From positions 1 through 41,291 of the forward strand of contig DFFY01000017.1 of assembly GCA_002371115.1 (NCBI GenBank): a stretch of 41,291 bases of DNA, written 5' to 3'. The stretch's first letter is position 1, and the number at the start of each line of letters is the position of its first letter. Origin of the DNA: Bacteroidales bacterium UBA3764. Its GTDB lineage: Bacteria; Bacteroidota; Bacteroidia; Bacteroidales; UBA932. Positions 1 through 8,800 of the stretch are shown here, in pieces. The notes under the pieces were generated by a model, which saw only the letters and a list, made by a program, of their open reading frames with translations, was not told the origin of the DNA and ran no database searches. Made by a program: the position numbers and the translations under genes.

Positions 1-395
1 GTGGGCGAATAGAGGTTGAAGCCCGTGGAAGCCCCCACCGGCGTGCAGCCGCAGGTGGCGCGGTGCGTCATGTTACCGCAGTGCCCCAGCTGGATGGACG
101 CCTTGGCGCCCTGCGCATGGATGGCGTCCGTAATGTCCCTGAGCGCCGGCACAATCTCCTCCCGCATCCACAGCTGTCCGTCAAAAGAAAGTCCGCTCCG
201 GCTCACGGAAGCGTAGGCCAGCGTGGTCATGCCCACACCGCCACGGGACACGGCCACATGGTAGTCTTTCAGGTCCTGCGACGGCTTGTTGCCATAGGCC
301 ATATTCTCAAAAGCCGCCGAGCGGATGATGCGGTTGCGCAGCGTCACGGGGCCAATCTGCACCGGTGTAAATATAGGAGAGTCGATGGGAGACAT
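1..395 (-). CDS. Old Yellow Enzyme family NADH:flavin oxidoreductase, N-terminal part (cut by window edge)
   Basis: The reading frame opens with ATG at 395 and runs off the left edge, so only the first 131 residues are visible. They match the start of the OYE / 2,4-dienoyl-CoA reductase TIM barrel: an IFTPVQIGPVTLRNRI strand, then RSAAFENMAYG, a GGVGMTTLAYASVSRSG segment, and the flavin-side QLGHCGNMTHRA motif that corresponds to QLxHxGR in the family. Members use FMN and NAD(P)H to reduce activated C=C bonds; relatives BaiCD and BaiH act on 3-oxo-4-ene bile acids. The gene starts only 3 nt after the stop of a steroid 5-alpha-reductase family gene, which suggests a shared steroid or bile-acid substrate, but that is inference. 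The C-terminal half, including any 4Fe-4S and NAD-binding domains, lies outside the window. Confidence 0.85.
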   Translation of the reverse strand, partial: MSPIDSPIFTPVQIGPVTLRNRIIRSAAFENMAYGNKPSQDLKDYHVAVSRGGVGMTTLAYASVSRSGLSFDGQLWMREEIVPALRDITDAIHAQGAKASIQLGHCGNMTHRATCGCTPVGASTGFNLYSP

Positions 396-398
396 GTG

Positions 399-1169
399 CT
401 AAAAAATAAAGGGAAGAATACGTTTGGTGGTATGGGGGTCCAGCTGTTCAGGAAATTCCTGCCGATACCCGTTGTAAATGCGCGCGGCCCGCGGTGCCAG
501 GTTGGCAAAGGTCCACAGGGCAAAAACGGCCCCGGACAGCGACCAGGTAAGGATGGCGAAGCCCGTCCACTCCACCAGCTCGCCAAAGTAATTGGCGCTG
601 GTGACCCAGCGGAACATACCGCCCTTGGGCAGATAATGGGCCGTGTCCCCGGGTTTCCGGAGGTTCCGGATAATGCGGTCCGAATGGATGTTGACGGCCA
701 TGCCGGAAAAAAACACCGCCGTACCCACGATGAACGGAGCGCCGGTGAGCCAATCGGCACTATAATAATCCTCGGGAGAAACGTAGAAGAGCCAGCCGCC
801 CTGCATGTACGCGTTGAGGGTATTGAAGAGCACCGCCGTAGCAATGATGCTCAGCGGCATCTTGCTGCGCCCGCGCATGAGCCAGGGGAATACAAAGGCC
901 CGGTGGAAGTAATGCAGCTCGAAAAGCAGCAGGAACACCAGGCGGATGCCGTCCTCCCGGCGGTCCGACAGCCACCAGAGCAGCAGCATGGCCACAAACA
1001 CCGGCGCCTCCATAAGCATCCAGCCTACCCGGTTGTCGATGGCAGGGCCCCACTTGGGCTGGTAAAACTTGCCGTAGCCGGCATCCACAAAAAAAAGCGA
1101 TACAAACACCACCACAGCCATCACGGTCATAGCGATGAGCACGATGTGAAAGGTCGATACAGAAAACAT
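399..1169 (-). CDS. Steroid 5-alpha-reductase family membrane protein (3-oxo-5-alpha-steroid 4-dehydrogenase-like)
   Basis: This 256-residue hydrophobic protein has several membrane segments: the N-terminal helix MFSVSTFHIVLIAMTVMAVV, WMLMEAPVFVAMLLLWWL, a helix near residues 90-115, and two near the C-terminus. The C-terminal signature is that of the SRD5A / DUF1295 group: NLRKPGD, PKGGMFRWVTSANYFGELVEW, ANLAPRAARIYNGYRQEFP and a terminal ILPFIF. Family enzymes reduce the delta-4 double bond of 3-oxo steroids with NADPH, and Bacteroidota homologues are known to make 5-alpha (allo) bile acids. Length matches the family. It lies 3 nt downstream of the alkyltransferase gene and 3 nt upstream of the flavin reductase, so it is probably co-transcribed with both. 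The actual substrate is not shown by the sequence. Confidence 0.88.
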   Translation of the reverse strand: MFSVSTFHIVLIAMTVMAVVVFVSLFFVDAGYGKFYQPKWGPAIDNRVGWMLMEAPVFVAMLLLWWLSDRREDGIRLVFLLLFELHYFHRAFVFPWLMRGRSKMPLSIIATAVLFNTLNAYMQGGWLFYVSPEDYYSADWLTGAPFIVGTAVFFSGMAVNIHSDRIIRNLRKPGDTAHYLPKGGMFRWVTSANYFGELVEWTGFAILTWSLSGAVFALWTFANLAPRAARIYNGYRQEFPEQLDPHTTKRILPFIF

Positions 1170-1172
1170 CTA

Positions 1173-1706
1173 CTATTGAGCGAGTTGCAGTTTGATAAGG
1201 GCCCGCTTGAGGTCGCTGCCGTACGCGTAGGCGCCCACATCCAGGCTGTCCAGCAGGTACAGGTCCTCCCCCTTGAACAGGGTCTTCTGGGCCAGCGCCT
1301 GAATCTGGGCCTCCCGGTCCAGGGACTCCTTGGGAATAACCAGATGGCAGGGAATCACATAGGCTACGGGGTTCAGCGCAACGGCATGGGCTACGGCGCG
1401 TACGCCCTGCGGGTTGCCCGCCAACGTGGCCAGTTCCGTATAACTATACAGCTTCCGGGGCAGCTCGAACAGCGTTTTCCACACCTTGAGCTGGAAGGGC
1501 GTTCCAAAGAGCCGAAGGTCCTCCCAAGCCAGATAGGCGGCAAATTCAACCAGTTCCTCCGTGTTTATTTTACGGGTTCCCAGGGAGGCCGTTTCCTGAG
1601 CAGGCAGCCGGGCCAGTTCCGCGCCGATATGGGGAAGATGGCGGTAGTCGGTCGCAATGGATGCGACCTTCCCGTCAATTTCCGTCACAATCCATTGGGT
1701 ATTCAT
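1173..1706 (-). CDS. Methylated-DNA--[protein]-cysteine S-methyltransferase (divergent)
   Basis: The 177-residue product has the Ogt/Ada C-terminal fold. The winged-helix part reads GTPFQLKVWKTLFELP, then YSYTELATLAG and GVRAVAHAVALNP, followed by the acceptor-cysteine site VIPCHLVIP. Such proteins transfer an alkyl group from O6-alkylguanine to their own cysteine (suicide DNA repair). Two points are unusual. The normally conserved PCHR is PCHL, and the usual glycine-rich GYxGG segment after the active site is replaced by KESLDREAQIQALAQK. The cysteine is kept, so alkyl transfer is plausible, but an alkyltransferase-like role cannot be excluded. The gene lies 3 nt from both neighbours in the minus-strand series. 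Confidence 0.85.
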   Translation of the reverse strand: MNTQWIVTEIDGKVASIATDYRHLPHIGAELARLPAQETASLGTRKINTEELVEFAAYLAWEDLRLFGTPFQLKVWKTLFELPRKLYSYTELATLAGNPQGVRAVAHAVALNPVAYVIPCHLVIPKESLDREAQIQALAQKTLFKGEDLYLLDSLDVGAYAYGSDLKRALIKLQLAQ

Positions 1707-1709
1707 AGA

Positions 1710-2456
1710 TTACTTGAGATAGGGTTTCAATTGTTCCCAGCTTACATCCGCCGAAATGGCACCCAGCGCATACGGAGCCACATCGTACGGCTGGAACGTC
1801 CAGCTGATACCGTTCTTGTCCGGCCAGAAGTTGCCGTTGGGCGCTACATTCTCCCACCAAATGCTCTCCAGGGCATCCTGGTCATCCGCCAGGGCCGCCC
1901 GCAGGTTTTCCCGCATGAGCGCGCTCACCGGTTCCTGATAGCCCTCCTGGAAGAGGTCATCCTCGGTGAGGAGGGCGCCCGTCTTGGGATTGAACACCAG
2001 GCTGGTGATGGTGTACATGCCGTGCGCTCCCCCGCGGAAGGAGGAATAGGAAATGGAATAGCACTTGTTCTTGTTCCATTCCTCTACAAAACAGCCCTTG
2101 ATTTCGTCGCCCCAGCTGAGCGAGCCGGCGGGAAATTCCGCATGGGCGTTCTCCGTCAGATACTCGTCTATCAGGTTTTCGCGGTAGCGGATAGCCGTTT
2201 CCTCCACGGTACCGGGCGTTTCTTCCAGGCCGAACACCGTAGTGAGGAGGGTATTGTTGATTTGCCGGCATGCCTCCTCGGGCACACCGCCGGTCACATA
2301 TTCCAGCGAGACGGAGTAGAAAAGGGAATCGGCACTGTCCTCCTTGAGCGGCATGGCCATTTCTTCCTCATACACAGCCGTTTGGAACGAGTTGCAGCCC
2401 GCAGCGAGCAACAGCGCCGCAAGCCCGTAAAAATACTTTTTCATCCGTTTAGTCAT
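1710..2456 (-). CDS. DUF3298-type (RsiV-like) lipoprotein
   Basis: The 248-residue product begins with a lipoprotein signal ending in LAAGC (lipid cysteine 21). The body has the DUF4163/DUF3298 layout seen in RsiV and PdaC-like proteins: a strand-rich N-terminal part, SFRGGAHGMYTITSLVFNPKTGALLTEDDLF in the middle, which corresponds to the GGAHG..T.....D..TGK.L.L.DLF core, and a closing SADVSWEQLKPYLK. No enzyme motif is visible; in the family these domains bind cell-wall ligands or have unknown roles. The chosen start overlaps the peptidase stop by 8 nt; an internal ATG at 2444 (MKKYFYG) would leave a 4-nt gap and an equally good signal peptide. Confidence 0.8.
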   Translation of the reverse strand: MTKRMKKYFYGLAALLLAAGCNSFQTAVYEEEMAMPLKEDSADSLFYSVSLEYVTGGVPEEACRQINNTLLTTVFGLEETPGTVEETAIRYRENLIDEYLTENAHAEFPAGSLSWGDEIKGCFVEEWNKNKCYSISYSSFRGGAHGMYTITSLVFNPKTGALLTEDDLFQEGYQEPVSALMRENLRAALADDQDALESIWWENVAPNGNFWPDKNGISWTFQPYDVAPYALGAISADVSWEQLKPYLK

Positions 2457-4860
2457 TGTTCAGTTCCGTTATGTCGATAGACCTTTCCCGCCGGTCTCCC
2501 ATCAGATAACGGGAATAGTGGTCTGCCATCTTCCAGAAGAAGTAGTCGTTCATGTCCCCGAATCCGTGGCGCTGGCCGGGCAGGACCACCAGGTCGAACC
2601 GCTTGCCCGCCCGGATGAGGGCATCCACCACGCGGATGGTGCCAGCCGGGTTCACGTTGTTGTCCTTGTCGCCGGTAACCAGCATCAGGTGGCCTTTCAG
2701 GCGGGAAGCCAGTTCCTGGTTGGTGTCTATCCTATAGACAAAGGTGGTATCTCCCTTGACCACCTTCTCCTGGATGCCATGGTGCTGCTCACTCCACCAG
2801 CGGTTGTAAATGCTGTTGTCGTGGTTGCCGGCGCAGGAGACGGCCGCCTTGAAGAAGTCGTTGTACTTCAGAATGGCCGCCGTGGACATGAAACCGCCGC
2901 CGGAATGGCCGTGGATGCCCACCCGGTTCAGGTCAATGTACCTGTGGCGGGCCGCCAGTTGCTGGATGGCGTATTTCTGGTCCTCCAGGCCATAGTCCCG
3001 CAGGTTGCCGTAACCGTAATTGTGGTACCACTTGGAGCGGTTGGGATGACCGCCGCGGTTGCCCACGGTAATAACAATCATGCCCAGCTGGGCCAGCTGG
3101 TCCGTACGCAGGTTAAAACGCCAGGAAATGTCATTGGCCTCCACCTGCGGTCCGGGATACACATAGTCCGCAATGGCATATACCTTGGTGGAGTCAAAGT
3201 CGAAGGGCTTGTGCATCTCGCCCCAGAGGTCCGTGATGCCGTCCGCAGCCTTCACCTTGAAGCGTTCCGGGAACTTGTAACCGGCAGCCATGAGACGGGA
3301 GAAGTCCGCCTCTTCCAGGGCGGTGCGCTTGCCGTTGGCGGTGTTCACCAGCATCACGGCGGGCTTGCAGTCCACGCGGGAGTAATTGGCCACCAGGTAT
3401 TTGCCGTTGTCCGAGGCCGTTGCCAGCACGTCCATGTCGTCCATATCCAGCTGCACCATGGCACCGCCGGTGAGCGGGACGCGGAAGTTGTGCATCTGGT
3501 AGGGGTTCTCGTCAGCCTTGACCCCGCAAGCGCTCACCACCAGGTAGCTGGCGTTATGGCCCAGGATGTCCTCCACATGGTAGGCGCCTTCCGTGAGGTT
3601 GCGCTTGAGGGTACCATCGGCCCCATACAGGTACAGGTTGGCCCAGCCGCCGCGCTCGCTCCACCACACGAAGTCTCCATTGGGGAGGAAGTACGGGTCC
3701 CGGTTCTCCACATAGGTGTTCATGCGCTCCGCCACCAGGGTTTGGGTGCTGTCCCGGCCGATTTCAACCTTGCACAGGTCCAGGCGCTTGAGGTCCCGGC
3801 TGCGGCGCAGGAGGTAGAACGAGGCGTTGTCTCCCAGCCACTTTTCGCAGTAAAAGTCTGCAGCGCGGTCCTTGGCGGTGGACCTGGCGTCCAGGATTTC
3901 ACCGTCCTGGTCCTTGAAGGCGTACCATTTCACCTCCTGCCGATTCCCCTGCAAGTCCAGAATAAGGAGTTTCCCCTGCGGACCGGGTTCTCCGGGCATC
4001 TGATAGTGGTAGGCTTCCAGTTCCGGACGGGGCTTGGCCAAAGAGTTAATCACCCAGAACTCCTTCACGGGGCTCATGTCCCAGCGGATGAGGGCGAAGT
4101 GCTGACCGTCCGGAGCCCAGTGCAGGCGCGCAAAGTTGCGGGCAGTGGAATCCGCCTCCATGTCACCGGAATAGTTGTCCTCCAGCCAGGAGATGTCCTT
4201 GCTGCCGTCCGTAGTAAGGGCGCGCTCCACCAGGGTGCTGTCCTTGGGGTCCTTGGCAGCCTTTTTCAGGTTCTCCTTGTCCATGAGCCACAGGTTGTGG
4301 TTCTTCACGTATATACCCACGCTGCCGTCCGGGCTTACATTGGCCCAGTCCGGGTATTCGTCCGCATGCTCCTCCGTATCCCAGGTGAGTTCCCGAGAGG
4401 CGATATCGTAATAAAAACGGTATTCCACGAACTTGTCCGTGGTGTTGCCCAGGCTGTCCAGCTTGGGCGTTTTGGACGTGAGATCCCACTGGAAGCGCTT
4501 GTCCTCCTTGAGCTCCAGGTCCAGCTTCAGGTGCTGGGCGTCGTACGGGTCACGGGTAATCTCCGTGAGCTGGCGGGCCAGTTTTTCCAGGTCGAACACC
4601 TCCGTCTTGGCGCCCGTCGCGGCATTTACGATATAGTATTTGGTCCCTTCCGCCGTTTTCCAGCTGTACCAGAACCGGTCGCTTTCCGCGAACCAGTTGG
4701 GGCGGATACGGGTGCTGTACACCATCTTGCGCAGGGACTGGGAAGAGAACCGCGCGGCTTGTTCATAATTGGCCTTCTGTACTTTATGCGGCTCCTTGGG
4801 TTTTTGCGCCTGCAGCGTCAGGCACACGCCCAGCGCCAGGGGAATGAGGAAGTACTTCAT
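2449..4860 (-). CDS. S9 family peptidase, dipeptidyl peptidase IV-like, exported
   Basis: The 803-residue protein starts with a cleavable signal peptide (MKYFLIPLALGVCLTLQAQ). Residues about 60-540 form the beta-propeller (DPP-IV N-terminal domain) and residues about 555-790 the alpha/beta hydrolase. The catalytic triad is readable: Ser653 in HGHSGGG, Asp733 in GDKDNNV and His765 in GQRHGFG. Family members are serine exopeptidases, often removing Xaa-Pro dipeptides, and in Bacteroidota usually act in the periplasm. It is the first gene of the left minus-strand series. A weak -7-like box lies about 23 nt upstream. The exact cleavage specificity is not fixed by the sequence. Confidence 0.92.
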   Translation of the reverse strand: MKYFLIPLALGVCLTLQAQKPKEPHKVQKANYEQAARFSSQSLRKMVYSTRIRPNWFAESDRFWYSWKTAEGTKYYIVNAATGAKTEVFDLEKLARQLTEITRDPYDAQHLKLDLELKEDKRFQWDLTSKTPKLDSLGNTTDKFVEYRFYYDIASRELTWDTEEHADEYPDWANVSPDGSVGIYVKNHNLWLMDKENLKKAAKDPKDSTLVERALTTDGSKDISWLEDNYSGDMEADSTARNFARLHWAPDGQHFALIRWDMSPVKEFWVINSLAKPRPELEAYHYQMPGEPGPQGKLLILDLQGNRQEVKWYAFKDQDGEILDARSTAKDRAADFYCEKWLGDNASFYLLRRSRDLKRLDLCKVEIGRDSTQTLVAERMNTYVENRDPYFLPNGDFVWWSERGGWANLYLYGADGTLKRNLTEGAYHVEDILGHNASYLVVSACGVKADENPYQMHNFRVPLTGGAMVQLDMDDMDVLATASDNGKYLVANYSRVDCKPAVMLVNTANGKRTALEEADFSRLMAAGYKFPERFKVKAADGITDLWGEMHKPFDFDSTKVYAIADYVYPGPQVEANDISWRFNLRTDQLAQLGMIVITVGNRGGHPNRSKWYHNYGYGNLRDYGLEDQKYAIQQLAARHRYIDLNRVGIHGHSGGGFMSTAAILKYNDFFKAAVSCAGNHDNSIYNRWWSEQHHGIQEKVVKGDTTFVYRIDTNQELASRLKGHLMLVTGDKDNNVNPAGTIRVVDALIRAGKRFDLVVLPGQRHGFGDMNDYFFWKMADHYSRYLMGDRRERSIDITELNND

Positions 4861-4882
4861 ACGTTATCAATCAATCTTTTGC

Positions 4883-4890
4883 TAAAGGTA
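4883..4890 (-). promoter_or_regulatory. Possible -7 element for the S9 peptidase series
   Basis: Read on the minus strand this is TACCTTTA, one base away from the Bacteroidota consensus TAnnTTTG, about 22 nt before the peptidase ATG. No clear TTG-type -33 box is seen at the expected distance, so the call is weak. Confidence 0.35.
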
Positions 4891-4934
4891 CGAAAAAAAT
4901 ATGACATTGCTCATGTCCCCGGCCTTAAACAAGC

Positions 4935-5003
4935 AGATTCTTCGGCAGATGAACCGGCCTCAGAATGACATGAGGCTGTCATTCTGAACGAAGTGAAGAA
5001 TCT
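4935..5003. repeat. REP-like imperfect palindrome in intergenic region
   Basis: Two arms face each other. The left arm runs from AGATTCTTC to CAGAATGACA (4935-4970). The right arm starts TGTCATTCTGAACG and ends GTGAAGAATCT (4977-5003). The outer AGATTCTTC/GAAGAATCT and inner CAGAATGACA/TGTCATTCTG blocks are exact reverse complements, and the centre is imperfect. The right-arm wording closely resembles a short intergenic repeat found scattered in many bacterial genomes. It fills most of the 175-nt gap between the secreted small protein and the peptidase gene; a role in termination or mRNA ends is possible but unproven. Confidence 0.7.
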
Positions 5004-5035
5004 TTTTAGCCGAACCCTCCGTTTGTGTTGTCGCG

Positions 5036-5533
5036 CTACAGGTCCGAATGGAGCTTCTTGGAAATCTTGAGACCGCTCCGGATGGCCTTCAGGTCCCCTT
5101 TAGAAAGGGAGGTTCTCCCGACCCTCAGGTGCTTGCCGAGGAAGCCCTTATGGAGGACCGCCACTACGGTGCCGCCGTCCGCGCAAGGGAGTTCTATTTG
5201 CGTTCCGTCCGCCTCGGAAAACAGGTCGATAAGGTCCTCAAGGCTTTCCAGGGCATCCTCATAACGCTCCCCAAGGTGCAAAGCCACGCCGTCTCCCGTG
5301 CCGATGGAAAAGGACGACCCCGGCGTTTGGATATCCAGGGAGGAGGTCGTGATGCTCGCCGCAAGAATGAAAGCGGGGTTTCCCTCCGCGTCCTTCACTT
5401 TGTAGAGGGTGATTTGCTCGTCTCCGCTTTCGATGCTGGCCAGTTCCATTTCTCCGCCGGCAGGAACGTCTCTCTGGGCATAGGCCACCGTGGCAGAAAG
5501 GACGATGGCAAGTACAAGTAACAACTTTTTCAT
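5036..5533 (-). CDS. Small exported protein of unknown function
   Basis: The frame encodes 165 residues beginning with a textbook signal peptide, MKKLLLVLAIVLSATVAYAQ, with no lipobox, so a periplasmic or secreted soluble protein is expected. I do not recognise the mature part. It is about 145 residues long, acidic in the middle (EDALESLEDLIDLFSEAD) and ends in a basic stretch SKGDLKAIRSGLKISKKLH. The two cysteines suggested by other secreted domains are absent, with only one visible in LPCADGG. The opposite strand is also open (5048-5521), but only the minus frame has an export signal. It is separated from the peptidase gene by the REP-like palindrome and probably forms its own unit. Confidence 0.7.
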   Translation of the reverse strand: MKKLLLVLAIVLSATVAYAQRDVPAGGEMELASIESGDEQITLYKVKDAEGNPAFILAASITTSSLDIQTPGSSFSIGTGDGVALHLGERYEDALESLEDLIDLFSEADGTQIELPCADGGTVVAVLHKGFLGKHLRVGRTSLSKGDLKAIRSGLKISKKLHSDL

Positions 5534-5838
5534 TTCCGGAATCTATTTTTCCCTGCCTCCCTGCAAAAATCGGGCGCAATGGCATCGACCATGGCGTCCG
5601 CTGCGCTTCCCCGGAGGACAGGGCTCCCAGAGTTCCCCCTCACCGCTGTCATCGTCCCATCTTTTGGACCCATGATGCGTACGTTTAAGGGTACGTCATA
5701 CGGTTTCAGTGGATTATTGTTGTCTATCTATGTAAGACGCGTTCCAGAAAATAGAACCATTCGCCCAAAACAGTAACCGAATAACACAAAGGCAGCTTCC
5801 AATCAATGACAAAGCGTCCGCCTCTCGAAGAAAATTAG
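5534..5838. other. Intergenic region at the left edge of the low-GC island
   Basis: About 300 nt separate the small exported protein (minus) from the HTCS promoter (plus). No ORF with a convincing start or export signal, no RNA gene and no clear terminator were seen. A short direct repeat of GTACGT flanks TTAAGG near 5680-5695. Base composition drops from the GC-rich left flank to the lower-GC PUL in this stretch. Confidence 0.5.
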
Positions 5839-5846
5839 TATATTTG
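5839..5846 (+). promoter_or_regulatory. -7 promoter element of the HTCS gene
   Basis: TATATTTG is an exact match to the Bacteroidota sigma-factor -7 consensus TAnnTTTG. It lies 18 nt before the ATG at 5865 that begins the signal peptide, which supports 5865 as the real gene start rather than the in-frame TTG at 5972. No good -33 TTG is visible at 19-21 nt upstream. Confidence 0.6.
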
Positions 5847-5864
5847 TATATGGTTATCAGTTCT

Positions 5865-8800
5865 ATGCAAAGTCGTTACAACATAAACCGGGCAAGGTAT
5901 TTTCTTGTAGTATTTGCTTTCACTTTTTCCTTTTTGTTGGGGAAAGCCTCTACCCCCCCCAGTTCATTCATTTGGACAGCCATTCAAACGGTCTGTCATA
6001 CGACGCCGTTAAATGCCTATGCGAAGACAGCAATGGTTTTATATGGATCGGGACACAGAATGGGCTCAACCGATGGGATGGTTCCCGGATGAAAGTTTTC
6101 GGGCATGACCGCCTGGGCACGCAAACAGATTACATTCGTGCCCTTTATCCCGAAGATCACGGCAATGTACTGATTGGCACTGATGAAGGTCTCGTATTAT
6201 ACGATTGGGAGAAGGATGTCTTCCGGCGGTTAAGCCATCCATGCGATGACGGTGAAATCTTAGACAACCGGGTGTTTTCTATCGCCAGGAGCCCAGACAG
6301 CCTGTTTTGGATCGGCGTCCGGGACAGGGGCCTCTTCACCTGGGACAGCGAGAACGGCAAGATGGCCCATATCGCCCTGCCGGCAGAGATCAAAACTGTG
6401 TATCGCCTGACCATTGACGGTCAGGGGCTCGTTTACCTTGCATCCTACTGCAAAGATGTTTACCGTTACCACCCGAAAGACGGGGCGCTGGAACCCATCA
6501 CCGACCCGGAAGGAAAGCGAATCTTCCTAAACGACGATGTCGAGGGCGTCGCCATCTCGAAGCATCGGAACGGTCAGCTTTATGTCGCCAGCAAAAAGAT
6601 GGGGCTTTGTGCCGTCAATGGGAAAACCGGGGAATGCAAGGTGTTATATACCATCCCGGAGCCCTACCGCCCTGTCGACCTCATTCTTTCAGACGATAGG
6701 ATTCTATGGCTGTCAACAACCTATGGGCTTGTCAGATTTGATTTGGAAACCAACACCGCTGACGTTTTCAGAAGAATGTCCAGCACTCCCTTTTCTCTGT
6801 CTGATGACTTTGCAACATGCACCTTACCGTTGAAAAACGGAGATCTCTGGATAGGTACTGAGTATTCAGGAGTGAACTATTATGGCCACCATCAAGACTA
6901 TTTCAAAAAGACCTTCCAAACCATGGATGGGATATCACTCCGTGATTGCGTCGTCAGGAGTTTCTCCCAAGATGAGAACGGAATTGTATGGATCGGCACT
7001 GAACACAAAGGGCTTTTACGCTTAGATCCAAGGAGCAGGATTGTCACATCGGTCCCTCTCTCGGCCAGTTCTGCCAGCATCAATGCTGTTTGCGCAGACA
7101 AAAACCGACTCTGGATTGGGAGTAACAAAGGTCTGTATTTATATGATACCCGTACGAGAAGAGGCAAGACATATACGATGCTGGCCGCTGAAGAAGATGC
7201 CAGAGACAACCGTGTCGTCACCATCTTCCGTTCGGACGACGGAGATGTGTTTGTTTCCACCGCCATAGGCGTTTTCCGCTACGACGAGTCTCGGGACTCT
7301 TTCTCATATCTGGATGCGCTCGGAGATACGCCGATGGAGGATATGACGCAGGACAGTGAGGGACGGATTTGGATGGCCTCCTATAACAGCGGTTTGTTTG
7401 GCTACGACCCGAAAGCGGACAGCGTTCTCTTCCATATCTGTTCCAAGAAAGATGACAGCCCGATTCCTGAAATGACATCTTCACTCTGTCTGGACGGGAA
7501 AGGGAATCTTTGGATTATCGGTTTCAGCAGCGGTTTCTGCAAAATGAGCCTGCGAACCATGGAGATTATCTCCTACAGCAAAAAAAACATTCCCGCATTG
7601 CCCACCGATGTTTTCTATTCCGCCTTGACGGATGATAAGGGACACTTGTGGCTTTCGTCAGACACAGGTCTGGTTGAATTTCTCCCGGCTTCTTTGGGCG
7701 TAAAGGTATTTTCAAAAATGTCGGGACTACTGGATGAGTCTTTCCGAAAAAGTTGTCTGAAAGAACGCTTAAGCGGCGAACTCTATTTTGGATCATCCAA
7801 CGGTTTCATCACCTTTTCCCCGCATTCTTTCCTGCACACCGAAGAGTTGTCTAAAACCTACATTACGGAATTACTGGTCGGTGGTGAGACTGTTCAGCCA
7901 GACAATGGAAACCCGATTTTAACAGAAAACATAGACCTGACGCAAAACATCGCTCTGCCTCACTCCAGCAGTTCCTTCGGTTTCAAACTGGCTGTTCCTT
8001 CTGCGTCTGCGCTCGCCGGAAGCTCCGTCCTATGCCGCTTGATTGGATATGACGAGAAATGGCGTGATGTCACAAACACCAAAGAGGTGTACTATTACAA
8101 TGTCCCGTCCGGAGATTATACCTTTGAGCTCCGAACGGTTACGACGGAAGGCCGTATCAGTTGGAAACATCCTGTCATAGGGATACAAATCAAACCGCCG
8201 TTCTGGGCATCGCAAACGGGTATCGTTCTCTTATCCGTCATTCTTACGGCCATTTTGTTCATCGTTTTCTTCCTCTACCGGTATTTTTATGACAGGAACA
8301 AGGAAAAAGCCTTGTATCAAGAGAAGAAGCAGTTCTTTACGAACATCATTCATGAAATCAAGACGCCTCTGACGCTGATTAGTACACCCCTCCACAATTT
8401 GCTTTCTCGTGATGATGTCCCGGATGCCGCCCGCAACGATCTGTCTCTGATTGAAACCAGTACAAATTACATGGGAGCTCTGGTCAAGGATTTGCTGGAA
8501 TTCATCCGCATCGAAGAGTATGGCTACACACCCCAGAAACAGAATGCGGATATCATTAAAGAGCTCAAACTCGAATGCTCCAACTTTTCATCTACCGCAA
8601 AGGACCGGAACCAGAAACTGACACTCCGCTGTTCAGAAGAGTCACTGATTTGTTCCGTCGACATCAAGGCCTTTGACAAAATCGTCAATAATCTGCTTTC
8701 CAATGCCCTGAAATTCGCAGACTCAACCATAGAGATTGAGGAGTCGCTCACCAAGGATGGAATCGTTCTTCGATTCAGGAATGACGGTCCGCCGATTCCG

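Noticed and set aside
63..2480. Very long plus-strand open frame of about 800 codons over the left gene series
   Set aside because: It is antisense to four minus-strand genes with clear motifs, signal peptides and tight spacing; its translation is rich in His, Arg and Gly with no recognisable domain.
2518..4968. Long plus-strand open frame opposite the S9 peptidase
   Set aside because: The minus strand carries a complete catalytic triad and signal peptide; the plus frame is a shadow caused by GC-rich codon use.
5048..5521. Plus-strand open frame opposite the small exported protein
   Set aside because: It has no export signal or known motif, while the minus frame starts with a typical Bacteroidota signal peptide.
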